Source of the DNA: Thermoproteus uzoniensis 768-20
GTDB lineage: Archaea; Thermoproteota; Thermoprotei; Thermoproteales; Thermoproteaceae
NCBI RefSeq assembly: GCF_000193375.1
Contig: NC_015315.1
Location: forward strand, 1,124,622-1,188,621
DNA length: 64,000 bases
Direction: 5' to 3'
Positions 26,775 to 34,447 of this stretch are shown in pieces (position 1 is the stretch's first letter; each line of letters opens with the position of its first letter). The translations under genes were made by a program, and so were the position numbers. The notes beneath the pieces were generated by a model that ran no database searches, was not told the DNA's origin, and was given only the letters and a program-made list of their open reading frames with translations.

Positions 26775-27611
26775 GTGTTCCGCATCGTCGGGCTCGGCGC
26801 CGTGGGGTCGCTGTTCGCCTACTTCCTCAACCGCGCCGGCTATGCGCCCGGCGTAGTACAGAGGCGTGTTTGCGACGAGTACCTCTTCTGCGCCGACGGC
26901 GCGTGCGAGAGGTTGAGGCTCGCCGCGGCTGGGGCGGAGGGGGCGAAGTACACCGTGGTTGCAGTCAAGGCATACGACTCGCTCTCGGCCGTCCCGCATC
27001 TGCGGGGGACCGCCGTCGTGGCGCAGAACGGCATTGGGGGATACGAGGCGATTAGGGAGGTATACCCCTCCAGCGTTGCCGCCGTGGTGACCTACGGCGT
27101 TTACAGGGAGGGGTGTAGGTCTGAGCTCAGAGGGCGCGGCGAGATCTACCTGCCGCGCGCCGTCTCAGACTTCGCCGATGTTCTGGAGAGGGGCGGGGCG
27201 AGGGCCGTGGTCGTCGACGACGTGGAGCCGTACCGTTGGCTGAAGCTCGCGGTGAACGCGGCCATCAACGCGATAACCGCCTTGTTGCAGGCGCCCAACG
27301 GCGTGATCGCCTCGGTGGATCACGCGCGGGATCTGGCGCGCGCCGTCGTCGCCGAAGTCGCCAGAGTTGCCGAGGCCGCCGGGGTGAGGATGCCGGCGGA
27401 TCCTTTCGAGGAGGTCCTCCGCGTAGCCTCGGCCACCGCCGAGAACGTCTCCTCCACGGCACGCGATCTGGCCCGGTGCGCCAAGACGGAAGTCGACTTC
27501 ATAAACGGCGCCGTGGTCAAATACGGCGAGAGGCTCGGCGTGTATACGCCCGTGAACGCGGCGCTGTACAGCCTAATTAAGGCCAAGGAATCTCTTTGCG
27601 GCCGTGAGTAG
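26775..27611 (+). CDS. panE: 2-dehydropantoate 2-reductase (ketopantoate reductase)
   Basis: 278-residue NAD(P)H-dependent enzyme reducing ketopantoate to pantoate. The dinucleotide motif GLGAVG is at residues 6-11; the C-terminal helical domain carries WLKLAVNAAINAITAL with the catalytic Lys and the following Asn. GTG start 25 bases after a tattatac box. The gene overlaps the pantoate kinase gene by eight bases. With panB, the kinase and the synthetase it completes the archaeal route from ketoisovalerate to 4'-phosphopantothenate. Confidence 0.9.
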   Translation: MFRIVGLGAVGSLFAYFLNRAGYAPGVVQRRVCDEYLFCADGACERLRLAAAGAEGAKYTVVAVKAYDSLSAVPHLRGTAVVAQNGIGGYEAIREVYPSSVAAVVTYGVYREGCRSELRGRGEIYLPRAVSDFADVLERGGARAVVVDDVEPYRWLKLAVNAAINAITALLQAPNGVIASVDHARDLARAVVAEVARVAEAAGVRMPADPFEEVLRVASATAENVSSTARDLARCAKTEVDFINGAVVKYGERLGVYTPVNAALYSLIKAKESLCGRE

Positions 27612-28380
27612 GAGGCTCTTCATCCCCCACCACGTGACCGGCTTCTGGATACCCGCATACTCCGAAGATCCCCTCTCCACTGGCTCCGTGGGGGTCGGCG
27701 TCTTGATAGGCGGGGCCGTGGCGGCCTACGGGGAGGAGGGGGGCGTCCGGTACAACGACCTATTGCTGGAGCCGGGCGGAGGCGTGAGGATCTCGTCGGA
27801 GTTCCCCCTGGGCTACGGCTACGCCGCCTCCGCCGTGGTGTCCATCGCCAAAGCCGTCGGCGCGTTCGGCCTCTCCCGCGAGGCCTTCGCAAAGGCCCAC
27901 GTAGAGGAGGCGACTCGCAGGACCGGGCTCGGGGACGTGTTGGCAATATATACGGGGGGTTGCCTAGTCGTCAGGACTAGGCCGGGGGCGCCGGGCGTCG
28001 GGGAGGCCCACTCCCTGCCTTGCCCCAACGTCTACGCGGTCACGGCGGACCTCGCGCGGATCGACACTAGGCACATGCTCGCGTCCCGCCACGAGGCCAT
28101 AGTCGAGGCCGGCTCGGAGGCCCTCCGGGCGTTTATGCGGGAGCCCTCCTTCACGTCTTTCCTGGAGGCCGCGGAGTCCTTCTCTAGAAGGGTGGGCTTC
28201 CTCGACGAGAGAGCTGAGGCGTTGCGCAGACGCCGAGGCGTCCTGGGGCTTTTTGTGAAGAAGGGCGTGTTGGCGATCTTCGTAGAGAGGGAATGGGTGT
28301 CCGACGTGGCGGAGGAGGCTAGGAGGCTCGGCGAAGTCCACATAAAGGAGCTGAGGGAGCTACGCGTCTCCTGGATATAG
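27604..28380 (+). CDS. Pantoate kinase (GHMP superfamily)
   Basis: 258-residue kinase forming 4-phosphopantoate, the archaeal alternative to making pantothenate first. The GHMP phosphate loop is PLGYGYAASAV near residues 63-73; N-terminal FIPHHVTGFW and the internal RRTGLGDVLA are typical of archaeal pantoate kinases. GTG start overlapping the reductase gene by eight bases; the 3' end overlaps the convergent synthetase gene by 21 bases. Confidence 0.9.
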   Translation: MSRRLFIPHHVTGFWIPAYSEDPLSTGSVGVGVLIGGAVAAYGEEGGVRYNDLLLEPGGGVRISSEFPLGYGYAASAVVSIAKAVGAFGLSREAFAKAHVEEATRRTGLGDVLAIYTGGCLVVRTRPGAPGVGEAHSLPCPNVYAVTADLARIDTRHMLASRHEAIVEAGSEALRAFMREPSFTSFLEAAESFSRRVGFLDERAEALRRRRGVLGLFVKKGVLAIFVEREWVSDVAEEARRLGEVHIKELRELRVSWI

Positions 28381-29133
28381 GCCGTCTGCCAGCTCCTCCA
28401 GCCTCCTTAGGATGTGGCGCAAGGCCGAGGCCAGCACCTTGTCGTTGTTGTAGTTGCGCAACACCTCTTCGAGCTCCCGGCGTTCGAGGCCCTTCATCGA
28501 CCTCACCGCCTCCACAAGCCTCGGCATAGCCCTCGTCACGTTGTCGACGATAGTGATAGACGCAGATCTCGCCGTGCGGCTCATGGGGTTTAGGTCTACG
28601 GCTATGACGGTCTTCCCCATCCTCCTCAGAGCCTCCGTCCTGTCGCCGTCCTCCAGCGGCACTAGGACCACGTCGGCCTTGTAAATCCCCTCACAGCTGA
28701 CCCTCCTCCTCTCGCTGAAGAGCTCCGGTATTGTGCAGGAGGCGTCGTCCCCCACGCCCAGCACCCGCCTCGCCCCATGCCTCCTCAAGACCTCCGCTAT
28801 TTTCTCCTCCCTCTCCCTCGTGCGGTAGAACAAGTTAACCTCTATGAGAGCCGGCACGGCCTCGGCCAGCTCCACCACAGTCCCCGGCGTCAAGGCGGCC
28901 ACGTTGCCGTTAACGCTGAGCACCGGATGTCGGGCGAGGAGTAGGGCCGCCGCGGCGGCCCTTATCGCCTCTAGGGCGAACGGCTGCGTCTCCTCGCCTA
29001 TTAGGTAGTCGAAGCACTCGCCCCTACCCTGGGCGATTAGCCCTTGGACGGCGACGTACCCGTCCCTAAAGCCCTCCACCACCTTCTCCCGCTCCAGCAA
29101 GCTCCTATAACGGGGGTGCGTCGGCGGGATCAC
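28360..29133 (-). CDS. 4-phosphopantoate--beta-alanine ligase (phosphopantothenate synthetase)
   Basis: 257-residue archaeal enzyme joining 4-phosphopantoate and beta-alanine with ATP. It opens with HPRYRSLLEREKVVEG and carries SVNGNVAALTPG, VEVNLFYRT-like, GDDASCTIPEL and VIAVDLNPMSRTA, all hallmarks of this family (PF02006). GTG start with a ttttattgac box 23 bases upstream. It faces the pantoate kinase gene, and their 3' ends overlap, unusual for two consecutive steps of a pathway. Confidence 0.93.
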   Translation of the reverse strand: MIPPTHPRYRSLLEREKVVEGFRDGYVAVQGLIAQGRGECFDYLIGEETQPFALEAIRAAAAALLLARHPVLSVNGNVAALTPGTVVELAEAVPALIEVNLFYRTREREEKIAEVLRRHGARRVLGVGDDASCTIPELFSERRRVSCEGIYKADVVLVPLEDGDRTEALRRMGKTVIAVDLNPMSRTARSASITIVDNVTRAMPRLVEAVRSMKGLERRELEEVLRNYNNDKVLASALRHILRRLEELADGLYPGDA

Positions 29134-29228
29134 GTGGCTACACTACAACGTCAATAAAAACGCAACTGCGGATCCGCCAGTAGGCGACAAAAACGTATGG
29201 GGCAATTGCTATAAACGGCCACCGCCTC

Positions 29229-29250
29229 TAAATATTCTAAATAATATTTA
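29229..29250 (-). terminator. AT-rich inverted repeat after the surface-protein operon
   Basis: Arms TAAATATT (29229-29236) and AATATTTA (29243-29250) form a perfect 8-base stem with a 6-base loop, within a strongly AT-rich block (about 29220-29275). On the minus strand it follows the stop of the surface-protein gene at 29256 and includes T tracts, so it probably terminates that operon. The CoA-pathway synthetase gene lies downstream with its own promoter. Confidence 0.5.
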
Positions 29251-29255
29251 AAAAA

Positions 29256-29858
29256 TTATATTATTGTATTTCTTTTTCGTGTAAATACTATTATAACTGC
29301 TATAATTATAGCTAATACTATAGCTATTATGTAGTAGATGGTGTTTAGGCCGAATAGTTGCATGTTTTGGGTTGTGGACTGCGATATGGCTGTCGGGGTA
29401 GTGGACGTCGAAGTGTACGGAGCGGCGCTTGTAGACGTGGCGGGGGCGGCTGGCGCGAGGGAGAGCCTTATGGCGTAATACGATATGGTGATGGGGCCGG
29501 GCCCGACCTCTATATACGTCCCTGTCTTGTTCACGGCGAGCACCTTATATGCGCCTGATATGTCTTGCGGCATGATGCCCGGCGGCATCACGACGACCGC
29601 CCCTTGGTCTAGGCTCAAGGAGACGGAATAGACGCCGCTCGAGTTGGCGTAGACTGGGACGTACTCCACGTAGGCGGGCGCCCAGTCTTGCAAGACGTAT
29701 ACTCTTCCGCCGTAGGCCAGGGCGGGTAGAGGCGTGCCGTTGGCCGAGAAGGCGGCCACCGCCGAGGCGTTGGGCGCAGGCATGCTCACGTTGGAGAAAG
29801 CCGCCGGCGCCAGTATTATGAAAAGGAGCGGCGGTATTGTGAGGTTCAGGACTATCAT
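29256..29858 (-). CDS. Secreted Ser/Thr-rich surface protein with C-terminal membrane anchor
   Basis: 200 residues: signal peptide (residues ~1-21), a small beta-rich domain with several N-x-S/T sequons, a Ser/Thr/Pro linker (AAPATSTSAAPYTSTSTTPT) and a C-terminal transmembrane helix (IYYIIAIVLAIIIAVIIVF) ending in a basic tail. The layout is that of an archaeal cell-surface anchor protein. Its ATG is one base beyond the stop of the 560-residue gene, so the two are translated together and probably form a complex. The 3' end is very AT-rich because of the Ile codons of the anchor. No known family. Confidence 0.75.
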   Translation of the reverse strand: MIVLNLTIPPLLFIILAPAAFSNVSMPAPNASAVAAFSANGTPLPALAYGGRVYVLQDWAPAYVEYVPVYANSSGVYSVSLSLDQGAVVVMPPGIMPQDISGAYKVLAVNKTGTYIEVGPGPITISYYAIRLSLAPAAPATSTSAAPYTSTSTTPTAISQSTTQNMQLFGLNTIYYIIAIVLAIIIAVIIVFTRKRNTII

Positions 29859-29859
29859 A

Positions 29860-31542
29860 TCAGGGCCCTCCGCCGCCCATCTTGCCCGTGCCGCTTATCG
29901 AGCCGGAGCCGCCCATCCCCCCGCTCCCCATCCCGCCTGACCCAATCGACACACCGCCGCCAGCAGAGCCGCCTCCGGAGGCGCCGCCAGATACAGAGAC
30001 GCCCCCGCCGCCGGAGGTCGTTACATTGATGGGGATGCCGACGATGGAGCTTATGAACGACGTCGATATGCCAAGATCGTGTTCTAGACTAGCTATGTGC
30101 TTCAGTATCAACTTGAGCTTGTAGATATCGTTTAGAGCAGCAAGTCCGCCGAGGCTGTCTATGTATCCTCTCAGCTGTTGCAGTTGCTGTTGCATAGGCA
30201 CATACACGCCTCTGCGCGCCTTGCTGACGTAATACTCCCAGTCCAACAGCTTCGTTATTTCGCAGAGCGTCGCGTATTTCCATATCGCGGACACGTTCGC
30301 GAAGCCCTCTTCGGCGTATTTGGCCAACAGCTCGGTCACGTTGAGGTCGATACAGAGGGCGGCTATCTGGGGACTTGTCGGCTGGCTCATCTCCAACGAG
30401 TCGTACACGCTCCTCACCAAGCCTGCCGGGCCCCCGACCGACTCCAACGCGCTTAATATCCCTAGAGCCCTCTCGTGGTGCTCAACCGCCGCCTTGACCG
30501 CCTCGACGGCCGACGCGCTGGCGTTGACGCTCTCGAGAAGCTTCAACGTCTCGTTCAGCTCCTCGAGCGTCTTGTTGACGCGGTCGAGAGCGTTCTGGAC
30601 GCCGTATGTGCCGTTGAGGGCGGCCAGCAGATCTCTGTCGGTGGCGTTGGAGACGGCGCGGAGGCCTCCCTCCCTGCCTATATAGGCCAGCGCCGTTGCG
30701 GACTTGTTAAACAGCTCGGCCTCGTGGGCCAGGCGCGCGGACACCGTGGCGTTGACGCTCGCCAGCGCCCTCGCCAACGCGTCCAGCCTGCCCGCCAGAT
30801 CCTCCAAGGCGGCCGACGCCGCGAGATAGCCCCTATCGTTCGCGATGACGAAGCTCAGATTGGCCGCGGCCCTCGCCTTAACTCCGGCGAGCCCTCCGTT
30901 GGCCCATATGTACCGGAGGAGATCCGCCACCTCCTCGTGCCTCAAGCTGGCGTTCAAGACCTCCTCGACCGCTGTCTTGTTCGCGCCGACTCTCTGGAGT
31001 ATCTCGGCCACGGCCTTCAAGACAGCGGACGCGTTGGCGTTGGCCTCTATGGCCCGCCTATACCCCGAGTCGCGGGCGAGGGCCTGGGCCGCCTCGCGAA
31101 GGCCGCGCACCTCCAGCGGGCGCAGATACCTCGTCAAGTTCGCCATAGCCTCCATTCTCGCCTCCTTCAGCCTCTGGAACACGGTCTTCGCTTGGGTTAT
31201 GTTGAGGCCGAGCTTCTTCAGCTCGCCCACGCCTACGGCCGGAGCGAAGAACGCCTTCGTCCCGTTGGGCAACGTGGCGTTGAGGGAACAATACGGCACA
31301 GTCAGCCTAACGCCGGATACCTCCACGGTGAAGTTGCCGGAGGCTTGCGCCTCGGCGATTAGCCGGGACGCGTTCTGGCCCGAGACGTAAGCCAAGTAGT
31401 TCACCAACGCGTACCACTTGACCTCCACGTCTGGAGGGCACGTCTGTTGTTGGGCCGAGGCGCCCAGGGCCAGCGCCCCGAGCGCGGCTAGACCTAGTAC
31501 TATCCCTCCTATTATTATTCCTAGTATTATTTTCCTTTCCAT
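29860..31542 (-). CDS. Large secreted helical protein with glycine-rich tail
   Basis: 560 residues. A signal peptide (residues ~5-30, ending GASAQQ) is followed by a ~450-residue mainly helical region with heptad-like stretches (NALDRVNKTLEELNETLKLL) and about twenty N-x-S/T sequons, implying heavy N-glycosylation, and four conserved-looking cysteines. The last ~50 residues are almost all Gly, Ser and Met (GGGSAGGGVSIGSGGMGSGG). No transmembrane anchor after the signal, so it may be held by the next gene's product. It resembles stalk- or filament-like surface proteins in layout only. An acttaagg box lies ~26 bases before the ATG. Confidence 0.75.
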   Translation of the reverse strand: MERKIILGIIIGGIVLGLAALGALALGASAQQQTCPPDVEVKWYALVNYLAYVSGQNASRLIAEAQASGNFTVEVSGVRLTVPYCSLNATLPNGTKAFFAPAVGVGELKKLGLNITQAKTVFQRLKEARMEAMANLTRYLRPLEVRGLREAAQALARDSGYRRAIEANANASAVLKAVAEILQRVGANKTAVEEVLNASLRHEEVADLLRYIWANGGLAGVKARAAANLSFVIANDRGYLAASAALEDLAGRLDALARALASVNATVSARLAHEAELFNKSATALAYIGREGGLRAVSNATDRDLLAALNGTYGVQNALDRVNKTLEELNETLKLLESVNASASAVEAVKAAVEHHERALGILSALESVGGPAGLVRSVYDSLEMSQPTSPQIAALCIDLNVTELLAKYAEEGFANVSAIWKYATLCEITKLLDWEYYVSKARRGVYVPMQQQLQQLRGYIDSLGGLAALNDIYKLKLILKHIASLEHDLGISTSFISSIVGIPINVTTSGGGGVSVSGGASGGGSAGGGVSIGSGGMGSGGMGGSGSISGTGKMGGGGP

Positions 31543-31585
31543 GGCCGGCCCTACGCAGGGGGCCTTAAGTCGAATTTCCCGGAAA

Positions 31586-32233
31586 CTACGGGGGAACGAC
31601 GGCGCGCTTTCTATTACCCACGCGGTGAACGACGGCGTCGGCGAAGGCCCGATACCGGCCGTCCGCGACCAGCCGCGAGTAGGCCTCGTCTACGTTTATA
31701 CTCGACAGGAGGAGATCTATATACTCCACTATATATCCCACAAGCTCTCTCTTCTCGCCCTCATCCAGCGAGCTCCAGAAGGCGGCGGCCAGCTCTAGAG
31801 GGGTCGGCGTCGGCGCGCCGCACACCACGGAGTCTCTCCCCCAGTAGCCTATAGCCAGCGAGGGCCTCGGCGGCTCGTAAGGCGGCGATGCGAAGAGGAG
31901 ATCCCACTGCCGTAGATCCACGGAGCCGAAGACCTTCGCCCTGACCACGAGGCCCGCCAGCTTCGCCGTGGCGAAGGCCCTCCTCTGCAGATCCTCCAAA
32001 GAGCCGTAGCAGGCCCACCTCCCCGGCCTCTCTCTGTATATGTAGAGCAGAGGCTCCAGGATCCACCCCAGGGCGCCCAGATCCGCGAAGGCGCCTCTAC
32101 ACACCTCGACGGGTATGGGGAGGTAGATGAGGCCGACCCTCTCCGCAACCGCGTCTACGAGGTCGACGCAGGCCTCCACGCCGGCGCGCACCGCCGCCGT
32201 GGTGAGGACTAAATCCTCAGCGCTCCGCCGCAT
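31586..32233 (-). CDS. Hypothetical protein
   Basis: 215 residues from the ATG at 32233; an earlier in-frame start would overlap the upstream gene more deeply. Mixed alpha/beta composition with motifs YLPIPVEVCRG, WILEPLLYIYRERPGRWAC and LFASPPYEPPRPSLAIGYWG; no domain recognised and no membrane segment. It overlaps the preceding gene by about 25 bases and seems to be the last gene of a RidA-containing operon. Confidence 0.6.
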   Translation of the reverse strand: MRRSAEDLVLTTAAVRAGVEACVDLVDAVAERVGLIYLPIPVEVCRGAFADLGALGWILEPLLYIYRERPGRWACYGSLEDLQRRAFATAKLAGLVVRAKVFGSVDLRQWDLLFASPPYEPPRPSLAIGYWGRDSVVCGAPTPTPLELAAAFWSSLDEGEKRELVGYIVEYIDLLLSSINVDEAYSRLVADGRYRAFADAVVHRVGNRKRAVVPP

Positions 32234-32583
32234 ACGCAGTCCGCCTCCTCGCAGATCCCGCGGCGCGCGCACGTCAACGCAATCACTCTGACGCCCCTAG
32301 GCGGAGGGATAGGCCCCTCGATATATACAACCACGTCGGCCCCCGCCATGAGGGGTCCGAGATCGCCCGAAGCATGGACGGCGTAGACGTCCCTGTAGAG
32401 GTCGGGAGGGGCCCCGGAGAAGTCCGAGACTGCCACACCGCCTATCCTCCTCGCCACGGCGACAGCCTCTCTGGGAGGGCCCACGACAAGCCTCTTGAAG
32501 GGGTTCTTGGCGGAGAGGGAGGAGATTAAAAAGTCGGCGCCCAGTTCCTCGTCACCGCTCGGCGTTGCGGGTCCTCTCCACAC
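32209..32583 (-). CDS. Hypothetical protein with C-terminal cysteine cluster
   Basis: 124 residues. The centre has a Rossmann-like alternation (FKRLVVGPPREAVAVARRIG, GADVVVYIEG, VRVIALTC). The C-terminal end carries four cysteines spaced C-x5-C-x4-C-x-C (from LTCARRGIC to DCVCGG), a plausible zinc or iron-sulfur site. Its start touches the stop of the RidA gene, so the two are coupled. No family recognised. Confidence 0.6.
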   Translation of the reverse strand: MWRGPATPSGDEELGADFLISSLSAKNPFKRLVVGPPREAVAVARRIGGVAVSDFSGAPPDLYRDVYAVHASGDLGPLMAGADVVVYIEGPIPPPRGVRVIALTCARRGICEEADCVCGGALRI

Positions 32584-32960
32584 TACTTAACTGCAATGAC
32601 GGCTATTTCAACCAACACGTCTCTGGGAAGCCTGGCCGCCTGCACCGTCACCCTCGCCGGAGGCTTCTCCTTGAAGTACTCCGCGTACACCTCATTGAAC
32701 TGGCCGAAGAGCGACATGTCGGCGAGGAAGACGAAGGACATGACGACGTCGGACAAGCCGTAGCCCGCGGCCTCCAGCACCGCCTTTATGTTCTCGAGCA
32801 CCCGCCTCGTCTGCTCCTTGATATCCCCCTTGACGACCTCGCCCGTCCTTGGATCTATGGGTATCTGCCCCGAGACAAACAACATGTTGCTCACCCTCAC
32901 CCCTTGGCTGTACGGCCCAATAGGCTCGGGAGCGGCCTTCGTGTAGACCACCTCCTTCAT
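32583..32960 (-). CDS. ridA: RidA family enamine/imine deaminase
   Basis: 125 residues, the standard length for this trimeric family that hydrolyses reactive 2-aminoacrylate-type intermediates from PLP enzymes. [39 protein letters not shown] and the C-terminal [16 protein letters not shown] with the key Arg and Glu are all present. A cctaaaaagg box lies ~25 bases before the ATG. It is the first gene of a three-gene minus-strand operon. Confidence 0.93.
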   Translation of the reverse strand: MKEVVYTKAAPEPIGPYSQGVRVSNMLFVSGQIPIDPRTGEVVKGDIKEQTRRVLENIKAVLEAAGYGLSDVVMSFVFLADMSLFGQFNEVYAEYFKEKPPARVTVQAARLPRDVLVEIAVIAVK

Positions 32961-32998
32961 GAACGGCGCCTCCCAGCCCCTTTTTAGGCTTTACCTTC

Positions 32999-33289
32999 CT
33001 AGCCGCTGGCGGAAGTCCACAAGTCGCCCACGACAACGAGCCGGAGGCCAGCCGCCGACACAACAACCCGAGTGCAGAAGAGGCGAGCTCCACGACCGTC
33101 GATACCTCCACGGCAAGTCTCGCCCTGCCCTAGAAGGCGACAGCCTATTGACATACCCCGCTCCCCCACGCCGTCACAAGACAGCCCACATGGCCCAGTC
33201 TGCGGACCAGCCCCCGCTATGTATAGGCCCAGCGACTGGTCCGCCCCACCGGCCGGCTCGCCGTCGTTCGTCTTGACGCCTCTAGGCAA
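32999..33289 (-). pseudogene. Possible relic of a flavoprotein C-terminus
   Basis: A 96-codon open frame gives GGADQSLGLYIAGAGPQTG, similar to the GLYxAG segment before the last FAD-binding helix in pyridine-nucleotide-disulfide-type oxidoreductases, but what follows is Cys/Arg/Gly-rich and unlike any such enzyme. A TTG is the only start. The rest of the 32961-33457 gap holds a 40-codon minus-strand frame (33282-33404, DVVEGVLWLYCHLLAELSES) and nothing else I can support. Taken together it looks like eroded coding DNA. Confidence 0.25.
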
Positions 33290-33457
33290 CTCCTAACAAC
33301 TCCGCTCTGCTCTCGGACAACTCCGCCAGGAGATGGCAATACAACCACAACACGCCCTCCACCACGTCTACAGAACCTATCGGAGGGCGAACAGCTCTAC
33401 ACACGTGCTTTACAGATAATTCTCGCCCAGCCGATCTAGGCCGAAATCGACGGGCCC

Positions 33458-34198
33458 CTACTCAATTACGGCGCCGTACACCGCGTCTATTCCTAGCTGG
33501 CTTGCTCTCTCTAGCGCTTCTTTGTCTATATTGACGGCGACTATTATGAGGCGGTCTGCTCTACGGCCGAGTATCTTCTCCGCTGCCTGGGCCTTCTCGG
33601 CAAACCACTCCACATCCTCAAGCTCCGCATGCGACTTAACCCCCAAGAGATACGTCCTCCCGTCGCGAATATAGACGTCAACCTCAATCCTCGCCCCCGG
33701 CCTCAAATACCGGCCGTCCACGTCAGTATAGACGAACTTCTCCACCCTCCCGGGCTCAACCCCCCTCTTCTCAAGAGCATCCCGATAAATCTCCAAGACG
33801 GTGCGCTCCAAATCCCGCCCCCACCTACGGCCGAGGGAGCCCATAGCCACCTTAAGCTCGGCCACAGCCTTAGTTAATTCGTCAAGCCTCCTACCATGCT
33901 CAGCCAGAACTCTGCTGTGCTCAGCGAGAATTCTGCCCTGCTCCTCAACTCTCTTGCCCAACTCCTCTAGGCGCTTGCCCAGCTCAGCGACTGCCTTCGT
34001 CAGCTCCTCAAGCCTTCTGTTGTGCTCCTCTAGCAACTTCTCGTGGGCTTCTAGCCTCTTGTTTACTTCTTGGAAGCCGGTCTTCATGTAGTCGGCGAGA
34101 GCCTTAACGGCGTCGGCCATCTCCCTCAGCTCCTCAGACCTAGCCCTCCTCACAGCCCTCTCCACAACCTCCTCAAGCCTACCCCAGTCGAGGCCCAC
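33458..34198 (-). CDS. DUF3782-type coiled-coil protein with PD-(D/E)XK nuclease-like domain
   Basis: 246 residues. Residues ~10-115 form a long coiled coil with repeated HxRRLEEL/TKAVAELxKRLEEL units. The C-terminal ~110 residues resemble a PD-(D/E)XK fold: ARIEVDVYIRDGRTYLLGVKSHAE has the Asp and Lys of the core, but the usual acidic residue two before the Lys is Gly (GVK instead of E-x-K), so nuclease activity is doubtful. Families like this are multicopy in Thermoproteales and Sulfolobales. GTG start with a ttttaatat box 23 bases upstream. It sits beside eroded sequence, hinting at a mobile or expendable locus. Confidence 0.82.
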   Translation of the reverse strand: MGLDWGRLEEVVERAVRRARSEELREMADAVKALADYMKTGFQEVNKRLEAHEKLLEEHNRRLEELTKAVAELGKRLEELGKRVEEQGRILAEHSRVLAEHGRRLDELTKAVAELKVAMGSLGRRWGRDLERTVLEIYRDALEKRGVEPGRVEKFVYTDVDGRYLRPGARIEVDVYIRDGRTYLLGVKSHAELEDVEWFAEKAQAAEKILGRRADRLIIVAVNIDKEALERASQLGIDAVYGAVIE

Positions 34199-34447
34199 GA
34201 AAATAGGTGGTCGCTATATTAAAACACATACCTCAGCCGACGCCTAGCCGGCCGCGTTGAAGTGGCACGTCGATCGGCTCCGTAGAGCTCTCATACGGCA
34301 GAGTGCACGAATATGAAGATGGCCGAGATTAAGCGCCCACGCATTCTCCCAGATGTCACTGCGACTGCGGACGATATCTAGCTGTTCCGCCAATAGGCGT
34401 GGGGGCGGGTGGTATAAAGTTTTAAATATAGCCACTTTAGAGTCGCC

